DNA of 64,000 bases from Lonicera japonica (lineage: Eukaryota > Streptophyta > Magnoliopsida > Dipsacales > Caprifoliaceae), in contig CM038466.1 in NCBI GenBank assembly GCA_021464415.1, positions 20,027,017 through 20,091,016 on the forward strand, written 5' to 3'. The notes under the pieces were generated by a model. That model ran no database searches. It saw only the letters and a list, made by a program, of their open reading frames with translations, and was not told the DNA's origin. Made by a program: the position numbers and the translations under genes. This document shows, piece by piece, positions 34,287 through 46,404 of the stretch (positions are counted from its first letter, which is position 1; the number at the start of each line of letters is the position of its first letter).

Positions 34287-35623
34287 GCAGGCCAATCAGT
34301 TCCTCTTCCTCTTATAGAGGAAACAGAGGTAGAGGAGGTCCTCCCAGATCTTCTGCTCGAAATATGGGTACTTCTGGGATTAAATCCCAGGCTTCTTCGT
34401 CTCAGGTTAAACCTCCAACAACGTTCAAAGAAGCTCTTAAAGAAGAGGTTCAAGTGGCTTTAAAAAAGCAGCAACAAGATTTTGTTCTTTATTTACAAGA
34501 AAGTGATCAAAGGTTTGCTCTGAACCCAGGGACTATTGCCCAAAGATATTTTGAAAACAAAATGGAATTCCCTCTTATTAGTGGAAAAACAAGGGATTAT
34601 TATGAGGCCATTCTTAAAGATACAGAAAGCGTAGTATTCACGCATATGTACAGAAATGTGGATTCATATAACTCTGAAATTGCTTTCAGCAAGGCCTTTA
34701 TTAAAGGTGTCATTAATATCGAAGAATGGGGATTAAATCCTAATAAAGAACAAATCTTACAGACTCGTTATACAGATGATAGGGCGGCTCCAACCACTTA
34801 TAATTACTGGGATTATATTGAGGCTTGGAAAAAGGCCTTTTTATACCAAAACCAATATAATTCTCATACGTGGTTCTTTCGTATTGATAAACTTAAAAAT
34901 GATGACTCTTATTTAAAATCTCTTCCCCACTGGTTCTTTCAGTGGTTTATTTTGTCCGGTCCTGAAGAAGATGTTCTTCCTAACAATTTATATGAACTTT
35001 TTATTGCTTATAGCAAAAATAATCCAAGGCTTCTTATTAAGGAGCAGCATCCGGTTAAAAACTTTGAATTATTACATTTTTTTACTAAGTATCATATTCC
35101 TTGGATTTTCCAATGGAATTTTAATACCACTACCCGAAATAATGGGTTATTTCTCTTAGTCCGTGACTATTATTATAAATGGTGGCCGAAATTTGACACC
35201 ACAGAACTTATAGTTCAAATTAAAAAAGACTTATTTGAATTTATTGAGTTTAATAAAGAATCAGCGGATGATGATGCTTTCTTAAAGAAACAAGTTATTG
35301 AAAAAGCAGAGTTTAAAACTCCATCTTTGGCTTCTCTTAAAGAGAAATTTCCTAATACTCCTATTAAAGAGCTTAAAGCCAAAATTCTACAAAATTTGGC
35401 ATCCCAACTTGATATGGATGAAGATTTTATGTCAGTATCTCAAGACTCAAAATCTGAAGTAAAATCAGAACCAAATAATCAACTCATTAATATTGATGAA
35501 GACAATTTTGCTGAGCCCAATGAAGATATGACAACACATATGGGTAGATGGCTCGCCAGTCTGTATGAAGACTCAACTACACCACCTGCCAAACAAGACA
35601 AGGGAAAAAATCAAGTGGAGTAA
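34283..35623 (+). CDS. Second ORF of the endogenous caulimovirid, unknown function (446 aa)
   Basis: Starts inside the stop of the RNase H frame (ATGA, 34283-34286), an overlap that suggests coupled translation from a polycistronic pregenomic RNA. The N-terminus is Ser/Arg/Gly-rich (SSSSYRGNRGRGG), a possible nucleic-acid-binding tail. The body is rich in Trp/Phe/Tyr (NYWDYIEAWKKAFLYQNQYN, LPHWFFQWFILSGPEED) without a motif I can name. The C-terminus is acidic. A separate ORF after RT-RNase H is the layout I recall for florendoviruses, whose second protein has no assigned function. It is uninterrupted, unusual for an old insertion. It ends TAA at 35621-35623. Confidence 0.72.
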   Translation: MSRPISSSSSYRGNRGRGGPPRSSARNMGTSGIKSQASSSQVKPPTTFKEALKEEVQVALKKQQQDFVLYLQESDQRFALNPGTIAQRYFENKMEFPLISGKTRDYYEAILKDTESVVFTHMYRNVDSYNSEIAFSKAFIKGVINIEEWGLNPNKEQILQTRYTDDRAAPTTYNYWDYIEAWKKAFLYQNQYNSHTWFFRIDKLKNDDSYLKSLPHWFFQWFILSGPEEDVLPNNLYELFIAYSKNNPRLLIKEQHPVKNFELLHFFTKYHIPWIFQWNFNTTTRNNGLFLLVRDYYYKWWPKFDTTELIVQIKKDLFEFIEFNKESADDDAFLKKQVIEKAEFKTPSLASLKEKFPNTPIKELKAKILQNLASQLDMDEDFMSVSQDSKSEVKSEPNNQLINIDEDNFAEPNEDMTTHMGRWLASLYEDSTTPPAKQDKGKNQVE

Positions 35624-36024
35624 TAATTATTCAAGACTTCTTTATTAAAGAAATGGTTCCTTTGGATATACGCCTGCACCCCATCTAGCACACGCCACCA
35701 AAGGACTGCAATTATTATGCTTTTACTGTTTGCAATTATTTTGCCTTTCCCTATGTATTCACGCGTTGTAATTACTGTTTGCTTTTACTGTGCACTTTTC
35801 CTGTTTGCTTTCACTGTGCACTTTTTGTTTGTTTTGCTTTTCCCTTCTATTTAAACCAGGCATGTTGGTTTTAGAAGGTGTCTTTTGTTTTTCTTTTCTT
35901 TCTCTCTTCTCCGCTGTTTTCCTTCTCTGTAATTTTCTTTCTCCTTTCTTTTGTAATCTTGTTTGAATTAATAAAAGCTTGAAGTTTTATGTATCTCTGC
36001 TCCACATCTCGATCCTAGATTAAT
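35624..36024 (+). promoter_or_regulatory. Viral intergenic region with promoter-like and polyadenylation signals
   Basis: CTATTTAAA (about 35847-35855) resembles the TATA box of a pregenomic-RNA promoter. A pyrimidine-rich leader follows and AATAAA lies at 35970-35975. Repeated GCTTTTACTGTTTGC-like blocks lie at 35715-35825. The viral sequence ends where the right direct repeat begins. Confidence 0.5.
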
Positions 36025-36421
36025 AATATGTACTTTATGAACTTATGCAACAATCTAAAAGAGTGAATTTTGAAACACTTTCAAATAAATGACTCCAATA
36101 AATTCTTCAAATGATATCTAATAGTATATATATAAAATGGGAGGAGTGAGGAAGATTTGTTTTGGAATTGCCACATGGCACTCACTAATGCACTCATTAA
36201 TTAGCTACATTAATTGTTAATCTTTTTTTTTCCCTTTTTCTCTTTGTTTTTTCTTTTCTAAACAAAATTTGTTAATCTCCTCAATTATTAATAAAGAGAA
36301 ATATTTGTTCTCTTTATTAATCTTAACTTGCACACCTCAAGAATTTACAAATTAGTGTTTGTTTTTTATACTTTGATTATATTTTTTTATTATTATATTA
36401 TAAATCAATTTGAATTTCTTT
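36025..36421 (+). repeat. Right copy of the ~398-bp direct repeat
   Basis: Partner of 33230-33628. Here the repeat runs on into the intact 3' part of the Helitron and the rest of the MITE-like host element, so this is the original side. Confidence 0.9.
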
Positions 36422-36556
36422 TCAACTTTATAAACAAGACAGTAAAATTTCTAATTTATTTGTAGAACTATAGTTGACAATTTTTTTTGGTAACAATTTT
36501 TTGCTCAAACACAATTTTTATAAAATCGCCCGTGCATAGCACGGGTTATAATCTAG
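36117..36556 (+). mobile_element. Non-autonomous Helitron (440 bp)
   Basis: The 3' end has the Helitron signature: hairpin CCCGTGC-ATA-GCACGGG (36529-36545), then CTAG (36553-36556) followed by T. The 5' end is TCTAATAGTATATATA, preceded by A, giving insertion between A and T without a target duplication. Its 5' part is also present in the left direct repeat (from 33322). Confidence 0.7.
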
Positions 36557-36904
36557 TTATTTTAATAATTTTCATATTTTTAGCAATTAATGAGATTAAT
36601 GTCCTATTTGACAACACAAATTTTAATCAAATAAAAATATTCAAAAAATCATTTAAAAATCATTTTTCACCGACTAAATTTAAAAAGAGAGAATAACTTT
36701 TTGAAATAGAGAACCAAAATTATTATTTTTATTGAAGTTAATTTTACTAATGTGACTTTTCAAAAAAATATTTTAAAATACTCGTTAGAGTATTAACTAT
36801 AGCAAAATGATTACAAAATATAAATTAATATTTGTTCGGGCCCACTACCTTATCGTCCCACAGTCGAGCGTATTCAATTGGATAGTGGATGATGAGTGTG
36901 GATC

Positions 36905-37690
36905 TAGGTGGTGTTTGGTTAATGTTTCTAGACAAGTTTTCTAGATAAGTTTTTAAAAATTTGGTATTTGGTTGAATGTTTTGAGTTAGAGTTTTTATGT
37001 TGAAAAGTGAATTTTGTTTTGTTTGATTTTTTTTTAACCAATGAAAAAAATGCATAAAAAATTTCAAAAAATAGTCACAATGGATCTTATTTTATAGATC
37101 TCGATGAGTAGGTTTTAAATATATATTTTTTATTATTTTTTGATTTTTAGATTTAAAGTTATGGCGTTTTAAAAAAAAATTTAGAGAGAGAAAGTATAGT
37201 GAAATAAATTTTGGGAAGTGTGAAAGTAGAGTTGGTTTTGAGTTGAGTTTTTAAAATTTTGAGAGAAAAAAAAGAGAGCAACCAAACAACCCGCATAATG
37301 TCTTCGAAAAGGGTCGTGCTGGAGGTCCACAGTAACAAAAACAAAGGTAATTTTTGGTTGATGTTTTGAGTTAAATTTTTAAGTTGAGTTTTTAAAATTT
37401 GATATTTGGTAAAATTTGGAAGTATGTTGAAAAGTAAATTTAGTTTTTGTTTGAGTTTTTTTCAATCAACTAAATAATCTCGTAAAAAAATTTCAAAAAA
37501 TAGTCACAATAGATCTTATTTTATAGATCTCAACAAGTAGGTTTTAAATATATATTTTTTATTTATTTTTGATATTTAAATTTAAAGTTATGGTGTTTTA
37601 AAAATTTTTTTAGAGAGAAAATAAAATAAAATAAATTTTGAGACGTAAAAAAATAAAATTAATTTTAAGTTGAATTTTTAAAATTTAAAA
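36905..37690. repeat. Two adjacent copies of a MITE-like repeat upstream of GBF1
   Basis: Copy 1 (36905-37292) starts GGTGTTTGGTTAATG and ends GCAACCAAACAACCC, so it has terminal inverted repeats. Copy 2 (about 37352-37690) repeats its body (TTTTGAGTTA..., AAAAAATAGTCACAAT..., TTATTTTATAGATCTC) but has lost its right end. The short interval between them belongs to the duplicated GBF1 upstream region. Confidence 0.65.
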
Positions 37691-37900
37691 AATAAAATAA
37701 ATTTGTACAAATAAAGTTGCGCACATGATTATTGTAGAGGTGTGGTGTGGGGTTTCTAAAAGTAAATTAATCCATTCCATTAATCAAACTTATCTGTTTA
37801 GTTGGTCGTGACGGTGATGAGTCATCAAAAACATAACTTTATTATTTGCCTCGTCATGGATCTCCACTCACAGCCTGCCATCTGGATCCCTCTTCCCCCT

Positions 37901-37908
37901 CACGTGTC
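37901..37908 (+). promoter_or_regulatory. G-box/ABRE in the GBF1 promoter
   Basis: CACGTGTC, a G-box core with ABRE context, lies about 150 bp upstream of the probable transcription start. GBF-type bZIPs bind CACGTG, so autoregulation is possible. It is absent from the degenerate promoter copy at 22-23.4 kb. Confidence 0.55.
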
Positions 37909-38015
37909 GCCTTCCCAAAACCCTAGCCCCCACTCCACAGTCCCCCCCATCTTCTCTCCACTCTCTCTCTCTCTCTCTCTCTAGAAAGCTTATTTACAGT
38001 GTTCTGTATACATAT

Positions 38016-38194
38016 ATATATATATATATAAATAGATAGTTTGAACAGCAGGGATTTGGTTTGTAGTACAACTAACCCTGACTTACTCAACCGTTAGATC
38101 ACCTTACAAACTTTTATTAACCAACTTCCTCTGTCCGACTCGGACTTTTATGTTCCACCTCACTCACTCTCTCCCTTTCTAAAGTCGGGTCAGT

Positions 38195-38229
<35 letters not shown>

Positions 38230-38460
38230 GTATGACTGTATGTACACCTTTTCTCTATATCTCCGCACGTATGTATACACACTCGTGTATCATATGTATA
38301 TGTATGTGCTTAGTTTGGTTTCTATTTGAAGAATTGAGCTCCGGATCTCATATCTCTGAGTTGTTGTTTGAACTTGTGTAGTCGAATTGTTGTGTTTTTC
38401 TAGCTCGATTTTAGCTGAGCTTGTTCGTTTTGTTAGGGTTTGAAGTTCTGAATCAATTTG
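38016..38460 (+). promoter_or_regulatory. Probable GBF1 core promoter and untranslated first exon
   Basis: TATATATAAATAG at about 38020-38034 could serve as TATA box. CT-rich leader sequence follows. The coding start is 3.2 kb further on, so at least one 5' UTR intron is expected; I cannot place its donor with confidence. Confidence 0.4.
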
Positions 38461-39054
38461 GTAGAAAATTGAGCTAGGTAGAGCTTTGTGGAATTAGGAG
38501 TGAAGTCATTGAATAGTTATTTGCACTGCTAATTATAGAGCATTTCATATGATTGCATCTTCTCCTGTGAATCAACAGTCTTTATATCCCCTGTCCAGCG
38601 TTACTTATATTTGTCTGCTGAAAATTTTAGTGGTGAATTGACAGAAAATTCCGAGAAAATGCTTCACAGAAAATTATGAAATTCGTGCCTTATCTTCTGT
38701 TTCAGGCAACTTTGGGAGAATTTGGATTATTATTAATATGTGGAGATTCGGGATAAGAAGGGAACTAAGGAGAAATAGTCCGATAACACCAAAAACTATA
38801 TGGTTAAATAAATTTGTTCGTGTAAAAAAAAGATTAATTTTACTGTATGAGATCTAGGGAGAATATAAACAAATTGGGAGGATTTCCCTTGTACCATGAC
38901 TCACTCTGAACCTTCAGCACAAAGTACATAATCTCCACTTGGAATTAAAGCTCTTGATTCTAGAATTGCTACTTTCACTTTTGAGCTCTTTGTCGCACAA
39001 TAAGATGTTTTCCTAGCTTGTTCCTCTCAACAGCCATTTGGAAGTCTGTAAGTT

Positions 39055-39980
39055 TTGATACCATGTTAAATCCCCATCTACATCACGCTCACCACTGTTA
39101 ACTATCAACCTCCCTTAAAGCTTAAGGCATAAGGTAGTTGGCCAACAATACTTATCATACTTTCCCAACACTCCCCTCGAGTGAAGCCTCAGCTTGGACC
39201 CAGAGAGATTAATGATGTCCTAAATGGAAACAGGGAGGCTAGAGTCTCTGCGCGGCGTAAGAGTGTAGGCAGTAGGCTATCATTTATTTATTTATCAAAA
39301 TATAATACTATAAGAAATCGAACTTACTTCTTCAAAAGTAATAAGACTTCACATAGAGAAAAATAATTTTCGAAACAAAAAGGAGTGAAAACACCACACA
39401 TCATTCCTATTCACCATCTTGCCAGCTTATTTGAGGCGGCTGCCTCGCCTCCTAATTCATTTGAAATGGGTGGGGAGTTATAGAACACTGGAGATGAATC
39501 AAGGTCCACCTAGTGCATAATGTTACGAGTGTATATTGCAGTAATACAAAGGGAAACTAAATGCAAGGAAGAAGACTTGAACTCAAGATCTTGCGGGACC
39601 AAAGCTTTACTACCTTGTTTTATCACCATCTTTTATGTAAAAGTTTATGTTGGTAGACAGTGGGTTAACAATCTCCATCACCCTCTCCATTGTTACGTCA
39701 CAATCTCCCTAAATAAGCCATTAAGCGGTTGGGGCAGAATTGTATAATGTATATCATGCTTTCCCAACACTCCCCTCAAGTCCAACCCTAGCTCTGATGT
39801 GGAGAGATGATCTAGTGCATAACTGTAACAACAGAGTGCATCTGCGTTAATCTGAAGGGGGAATCAAATGCAAGCGGGGGAACATATGAATGGTGTTAGC
39901 AAAGATATGATACCTTGTTTAATCATAATCTCATAAAAAATGTTATCTATTAGGTAATGGGCAAACAATGTATCATGCTT
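39055..39980. repeat. Decayed LTR-like repeats in the GBF1 leader intron
   Basis: GATACCATGTTAAATC at 39059 looks like an inverted PBS/LTR junction. Related GATACCTTGTTTAATCA (39910) and TTTCCCAACACTCCCCTC blocks (39160, 39761) show two or three degenerate copies of one unit. No coding sequence remains. Confidence 0.4.
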
Positions 39981-40372
39981 TTCAGGAATTCAGAATTGGA
40001 CGTGCAGAAATAATAAAAACAATTTATTTTACTCAATGATGCCATATTCTTTAGCAATTACATAGAGGTTCGAGCTTATCAAATATGACTATGTTTGTAA
40101 TGTCATTGTAGTTTTTTTCTATCTATCTTGTTTCGTGACATTTATGTACTTTTGGATTTTATGGATACGTGTTGAATATCATTATTAGTACCGGACAAAG
40201 TTTTATGCTTGTGTAATTGAACCATCATAATTTTGTGTGTAAATATCATGTTTTCCCCATATTTTTCCAACTTTTGCTTAGTTGAGAGAACCTCAATTTC
40301 CTATCTAGGGGTTTCAGGTTTGGTACCCTAACTAAAAAATAACAATGGTAACAGCAAAAAGTAGCATATCAT

Positions 40373-41105
40373 CAGAGGCAGCTGAAGACCATATGGGTCC
40401 AAGGCAAATAATTTCACGTGGGGCCTCTTTTATAGGATTTTAAAAAAGATATATTAAGATTATTTAAAATAAGTTTAGGTAATTTTTTTTTATTTGTTTT
40501 GAGAGGCAAAATTGCTGATGATGTTCAATATATTTTGTTAATGTCTTTTTTAATCAAGAACGAATATGATTTTACCTGATTGAAACCAAGAAACAGTCAA
40601 ATAAAATTGAGCAATGGTACATAGTCCATAAAAATTTTATTCAGTTAGACTACAACTTTTAAAACATTTTTTGGAAATAACATTTCTAAATAAAAAAATA
40701 TTTAGTATTTTAGATGAGGAATGCAATATAAATTGATCCTTATTGATGAGCAATGCAAAAAAAATATTAGTGATTCATGTTTATGGCATTTTGAGTGATG
40801 GTCTTTAAGTATTTTAGATGAGCATTTAAAAAAATAAAAATAAATTTTAGATGAGCAAAACTCTAGAAAGACTAAATTTAAAACTGGTTGAGGAAGAAAA
40901 TTTCTGCCATTAAAAGTGGAAGGAATTTTTAGAATGGAAGAATATGTGAGAGAATAGCATGGATATTTAAACTAAATTTTATCTCTTTTTCATGGCTTAA
41001 TTTCTAAAACAGAATAAGATACATAGAGGATTTCAAAATTTGGGGCCCCCTTACACTTATTGGGCGCTAGGCTGTTGCCTAGGTCACCTAATAGGTTGGC
41101 CTCTG
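40373..41105. mobile_element. hAT-like non-autonomous element in the GBF1 leader intron
   Basis: Short inverted ends CAGAGGC/GCCTCTG are flanked by the 8-mers CATATCAT (40365-40372) and CATAGCAT (41106-41113), 7 of 8 matching, as expected for hAT targets. The 733-bp interior has no transposase. Confidence 0.6.
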
Positions 41106-41653
41106 CATAGCATTGCTTAACTAACCCCAAATAGAAATCAAAACTGAAATCATACTAATGCTGAGTCATTAATTTATCTACCAATCCAATGGCTGAAATA
41201 ATGCCTTTGAACCATTGTAATTCTAGATTGATGGTATTTTTATAGTTATTTTTTACAAAAATTAATTTTGTGAAGACATTAATTTCTGAACTTTCAACTG
41301 AGTGAAATACCAAAGAAGTGCAGAAGCATTTGTGGAGGTTCTAATTGTACAAAGTTTAGGGTGAAAGCTAAGGAGGATACTCTGTCTCAGTATCTTACAA
41401 CTGAAGAATGTTGAAAGCGGAAAGATTTCCATAAACTTTACGTTTGTGGTATATTTAATGAATTACGAAAGTAGCATATCATCCAAGCTTAAGAGACCTT
41501 GTTCCCAATTGTTTTAGGTATTGAAATACATCCTTTTTAAGCTTGTTGCATTTATGTCTACAGGTGCTTCACTGATTCTAATTGAGGAGTATACACAATA
41601 CTATCACGAACTGTCAAAATTACAATTAACTATTGAGTTTATGTTCTTATTGA

Positions 41654-44600
41654 ATGGGGGCTGGGGAAGAGAGCACACCTCCTATTAAGCAGTCCAAACC
41701 AACTTCTTCGGCTCAGGTCGTCTCCCTCTACCTCTCTTTTTCTCTTTTATATATATATACACATGTATGCGCACAGTTGTATATTAGTATCTGTTTTAAT
41801 TAAATTTTTGCTCTCTCTCTCTCTCTCTCAATTTACAGGAAACACCAACTACACCATCATATCCTGATTGGTCAACCTCTATGCAGGTGTATGATAAAAT
41901 CATTTCCGTTTGATATGTTGAAGTCTATTCATGATTGGCTTTATAACAAACTGCACAGATTATTTTAATAGCTTTGAAACCCATTTTTTCTCTAGGCTTA
42001 TTATGGTGGTGGAGCCGCTCCCCCATTTTTTGCCTCATCTGTTGCTTCTCCTACTCCTCATCCCTATATGTGGGGAGGCCAGGTGATTAGCTTTATTTAT
42101 TGGCTAATTTATATATTTGTTTGTCATGATTTGTCTATTGTTTGATAACCGTAAGGCTCTTCGTCTCTTCCATAGTAATTTTTGTGAGATGATATTTCAG
42201 CATCCTTTGATGCCACCCTATGGGACCCCTGTTCCATATCCAGCTTTATATCCTCCGGCTGGAGTTTATGCCCATCCTAGTATGGCCACGGTAATCAATA
42301 TTTCCTTTCAATTGTTCAATATCCTGTTATTGAGCTTAGATAAAGCTTGATTTCTCTGTAATTTGCTTATTTGTGTAAAGATGTTTGCTTACACAATAAG
42401 TTACGATAAAGATGTTTCAGTTGCATGTGTGGAAAGATATACAGCTGTCTATTCATATCAATTCACACTAGAGCTAGAAAGCCTTCTGTTGATACTTAGA
42501 TTTTTATTTTATCTTTATATTTTCTCTCCTATTATAATGCATCCCTGTAGAATCCAAGCATAGCACCGACAAACTTAGAACCAGAGGGAAAGGCAGTTGA
42601 GGGGAAGGACCGGACTCCAAACAAAAAATCCAAGGGTATTTCAGGAAGCAAGGCTGGAGAGAGTGGGAAGGCAGCTTCGAGTTCAGGAAATGATGGTGCT
42701 ACACAAAGGTGTGTTAACATACATCTATATTATTCATTTTTTTTTATATTGTTACTTTTGTTCCTTACAGCTGACTATAAATGATTCAGTTTTCTTGTTT
42801 TTGCATTACTGATTCTAAACTTTGATCACAAACAGCGCTGAAAGTGGAAGTGATGGTTCATCAGATGCAAGTGATGAGAATACTAACCAAAATGTTGGTC
42901 TCTTGAGCTTATTTATTCAGCATTCTTTTCTACGTTTTAGTGCTATTATATTTCCAACTCTGAGGTCAGATCCTTTTTAAGGTCTGTTTGGTTCAGGTGA
43001 AATAGTTTTCACCTAGACAATTAATTTGGTGAAGAAACCCCTGTTTGATTTCCAACTTTTTTTTCTTCGGTATTTTTGTTTTAAATTGCATGATTATAAT
43101 GTCTCTTATTTCATAACTTTAGACAACCAAAAATTCTCCCCAAATAGATGAAAACACTTCTCATCATTTTTCTTTTCACTCCTAACCAAATGGGCCCTTA
43201 AAAATAAAAAGTAGGTCAATTGGTTATTTTATTCTTGATTAATCGGAACAACATTGCCTTGATGTTTTCGCACTAACCCAAACAAATCAAATTCAATATC
43301 CCTAGGAATTTGCTGCAAGTAAGAAAGGAAGCTTTCACCAGATGCTTGCAGATGGTAATCTTTCTCACCTTTAATCTGATTCACTTTGCATTTTTCGACT
43401 CTTTTTTATTAATATGTATTTTTGTTAAATTGTCAGGAGCAAATGCACAGAATAACACTGCTGGATCTAATATTCAGACATTAGTGCCAGGGAATCCTGT
43501 AGGCTCTGTGCCTGCAACTAATCTGAATATTGGGATGGACTTGTGGAATGCATCATCCCCTGCTGGCACCAGAGCTATGAAAATGCGACCAAATCATTCA
43601 CAATCAGTTTCTCCGGTGGCAATGATGCCAGATCAATGGGGCCAAGTATGAAGCTTCCATATTTTATTATTTTAATGAAAAATTTCTATCTCATGGTTCA
43701 TTTAATTCCATCTAATATAGTTATAGAAAAACGATTGGGTTGATGTTTCTTTTGTGTTGATGATTACGGTTCTAAATGAGCCTAGCTGAGATGAGTATTG
43801 TAGTGCTTAGGTTCAACACGCTTGGACCTATGCAGACATCAAATTCATCGATACGTAGATTGGCCCAAGATCTTGTCTATTGCATTGCTAGACTTTTAAT
43901 CTCCCCTCCTGATATGGAATTTATGGTCTCAAAGTAGAGAAAATAGGCAAAAATTTTTTATCAAATTACTCATTAGGGCCATTGTCGTGTGTGCCAAGTG
44001 TGAAATATACTCCACATATATGACCAAAACCTCCATCAATATATGTTTAGGAGAGTAGAGGAGGTTTCACAATTATAATTTGATAGGTTTCTTCAGGAGG
44101 GTAGCAATGTTTTTATCCGTTTTTATGTATGGTGTACAGGATGAACGCGAAATAAAAAAACAGAAGAGGAAGCAATCTAATCGAGAGTCAGCTAGGAGAT
44201 CAAGATTACGCAAGCAGGTATATAATTTAATTCCCCAAAGGCCAAAGCCATAATCAAGGTGAATTTGTACAAGTCTCTTACTTATCATTTCATCCAATCC
44301 AATCCATTACCACTCTGTCGTCTATGACAGAGTCGGTGAGTCGGACTCCTTTCTTTTCCTCCCTCTCCCCCATATTAAGAGTCCATGTTAACTTCCACAC
44401 ATTTTTTAAGAATCCACCAATTTCAACATAATCAATGGTTAGAATCAAAGTTTGTAAACTATCGTGAGATTTGAAACATCAATTATGTTCAAGAAAGGAA
44501 TTTAGAATTTCCCAAAAACGAAATAGTTAACTATTAGTTTGAGAAGGAGGGAGTAGTAATTTTGTTTATCCAATTATATTTAAACTGCAAAAGGTACCTT

Positions 44601-46373
44601 TTCAAGCTTTGTGGCAATGCAAAACATGTTGAGGAAACATGGATGATGGAAAGACCTGAAAACCACTTGGAGTTTTGTGTTAACATATACTTTGATCAAC
44701 TGGATTGAAAAGGAATTTTTTATCAGTTTTTAATTCACAAACACCAAGAGTGATGAACATCTTGTTTTCTAGTTCTACTATCCTATTGGAATATTTTAAT
44801 TGTTAAAACGGGGTGCATTATGTTCCTTCCAGGCCGAGTGTGAGGAATTGCAGGCAAGGGTAGAAACATTAAGCAATGACAATCGTTCACTCAGAGATGA
44901 GCTACAGAGGCTTTCCGAGGAATGCAAAAAGCTCACATCAGAAAATAGTTCTATAAAGGTTTGTCATTATCAACCCCCTTTTCTATTTGCCACCAAATGA
45001 ATGTGGTTTATAATTAAGTGAAGTTATTAAAATAAAATCCTTAGATTAAGAAAGGAGGAAAAAAAACTTCGCTGATTGTTGTTATTTCACATGTGATTGC
45101 TAAAGCATTTTCATGTTGGCCCTACATCAGAACCACTGCCAGTAATGCATTGTTTTTACCTACAATACACCTCACCATGCAATCCCGATAATGGATGCTT
45201 GGTGTTGGCCCTTTTGAAGTGGTTTTTGCCACCTAGGACGAATTCCACTTCAAAATATGACCCACATTCTAGACACTCTATCTCTCTCTCTCTCACACAC
45301 ACACACTCAAAATCGCTAAAGAAGTTAACATGGAAAATAATAAAACTACTTGGAATTTTTTACGTGAAAACAAAGTGATGGGGGTGGGATTACATGGAAA
45401 AGGGAAAACATTTGGTTTTGGCAAGTAGACAAGAAGTTAAAGTGAAAACACCCATGGAATTGATTTCTTGAATCAAAGCAATGAAACATAATTAAAGACG
45501 AACAAGGACAATATTGAACCCTAGGCGTTTTTAGTAGAGAAGTTAAGTGAAAACACACAAATGGCTAGATTAGTGTTGGGAGGCGGTAAAGGGAGGGGAA
45601 TGAAAACAATATAGAGGTGGTTCACATCAATAGTGGCGTACAACACGTCCAGGTGTTGCATAATTGGCTGGGGTTAAGAGAAAAATACTCAATACCATGT
45701 GCAACGTTCTCTCTTTCTACATACAAGTGAGAACCCGTGCCTGTGGTACTACCAGTGTTAAATCTTTTTCCCCAATATTTTACACTGTCCCTATAATTAT
45801 TCATTATTTGTATTAAATTAATAGTATTAAATTCATGTATGCGTATGTTTGCTAATAATGCCAATAACCCATTAGCATCACAAATGAGCACAAAAGGGCG
45901 CGGAAAAGTGTCCCTTGATCTTATTTTGGAATATTAGAGTACTTTTATGGAGTGCATGTCATATATACATATATATATATATAGGGGAAGGATTTAAAGA
46001 GGACCATTTATTTGGTCCTTAAATGCGGACCAGTTATTTTGAGGGAGTAAACAGATGAATTTTTTTATGAAACTTGGTGAAGATGATCTCCATGATTAGT
46101 AGATCATCTCCACCAAATTTCATCAAAAAATTCAACCGGAAAGTGAGTTATCTAAACATCTTAAATTTTAACGGTTAAAAACGCACATATATATCAACTT
46201 TTTAGTCAACCCTCTTCCCGATTGAATTTTTTGATGAAATTTGGCGGAGGTGATCTACTAATCATGAAGATCATAGTCACCAAGTTTCATCAAAAAATTC
46301 ATTTATTTACCCCCTCAAAATGATCGGTCCACATTTAAGGATCAAAAAATTGGTCCTCTTTAGATCATTTCCC

Positions 46374-46404
<31 letters not shown>

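Larger units (their letters stand above)
33203..36796. mobile_element. MITE-like element, second copy, host of a Helitron and an endogenous virus fragment
   Basis: The left part (AGAACAACTCCAATGAATTC...) and right part (...TACTCGTTAGAGTATT) align with the two halves of the copy at 24226-33186. Between them lie the duplicated flank, the caulimovirid fragment and a Helitron. Confidence 0.6.

Noticed and set aside
34109..34453. Minus-strand 114-codon ORF over the RNase H/second ORF junction
   Set aside because: Shadow of two plus-strand viral frames.
33230..36421. Reading the ~398-bp direct repeats as LTRs of a retrotransposon
   Set aside because: They do not begin TG and end CA, there is no PBS or polypurine tract beside them, and the right copy runs continuously into a Helitron end and host MITE sequence.
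45622..45891. Minus-strand 89-codon ORF in the last GBF1 intron
   Set aside because: No domain; intronic DNA flanked by GBF1 exons with good splice sites.
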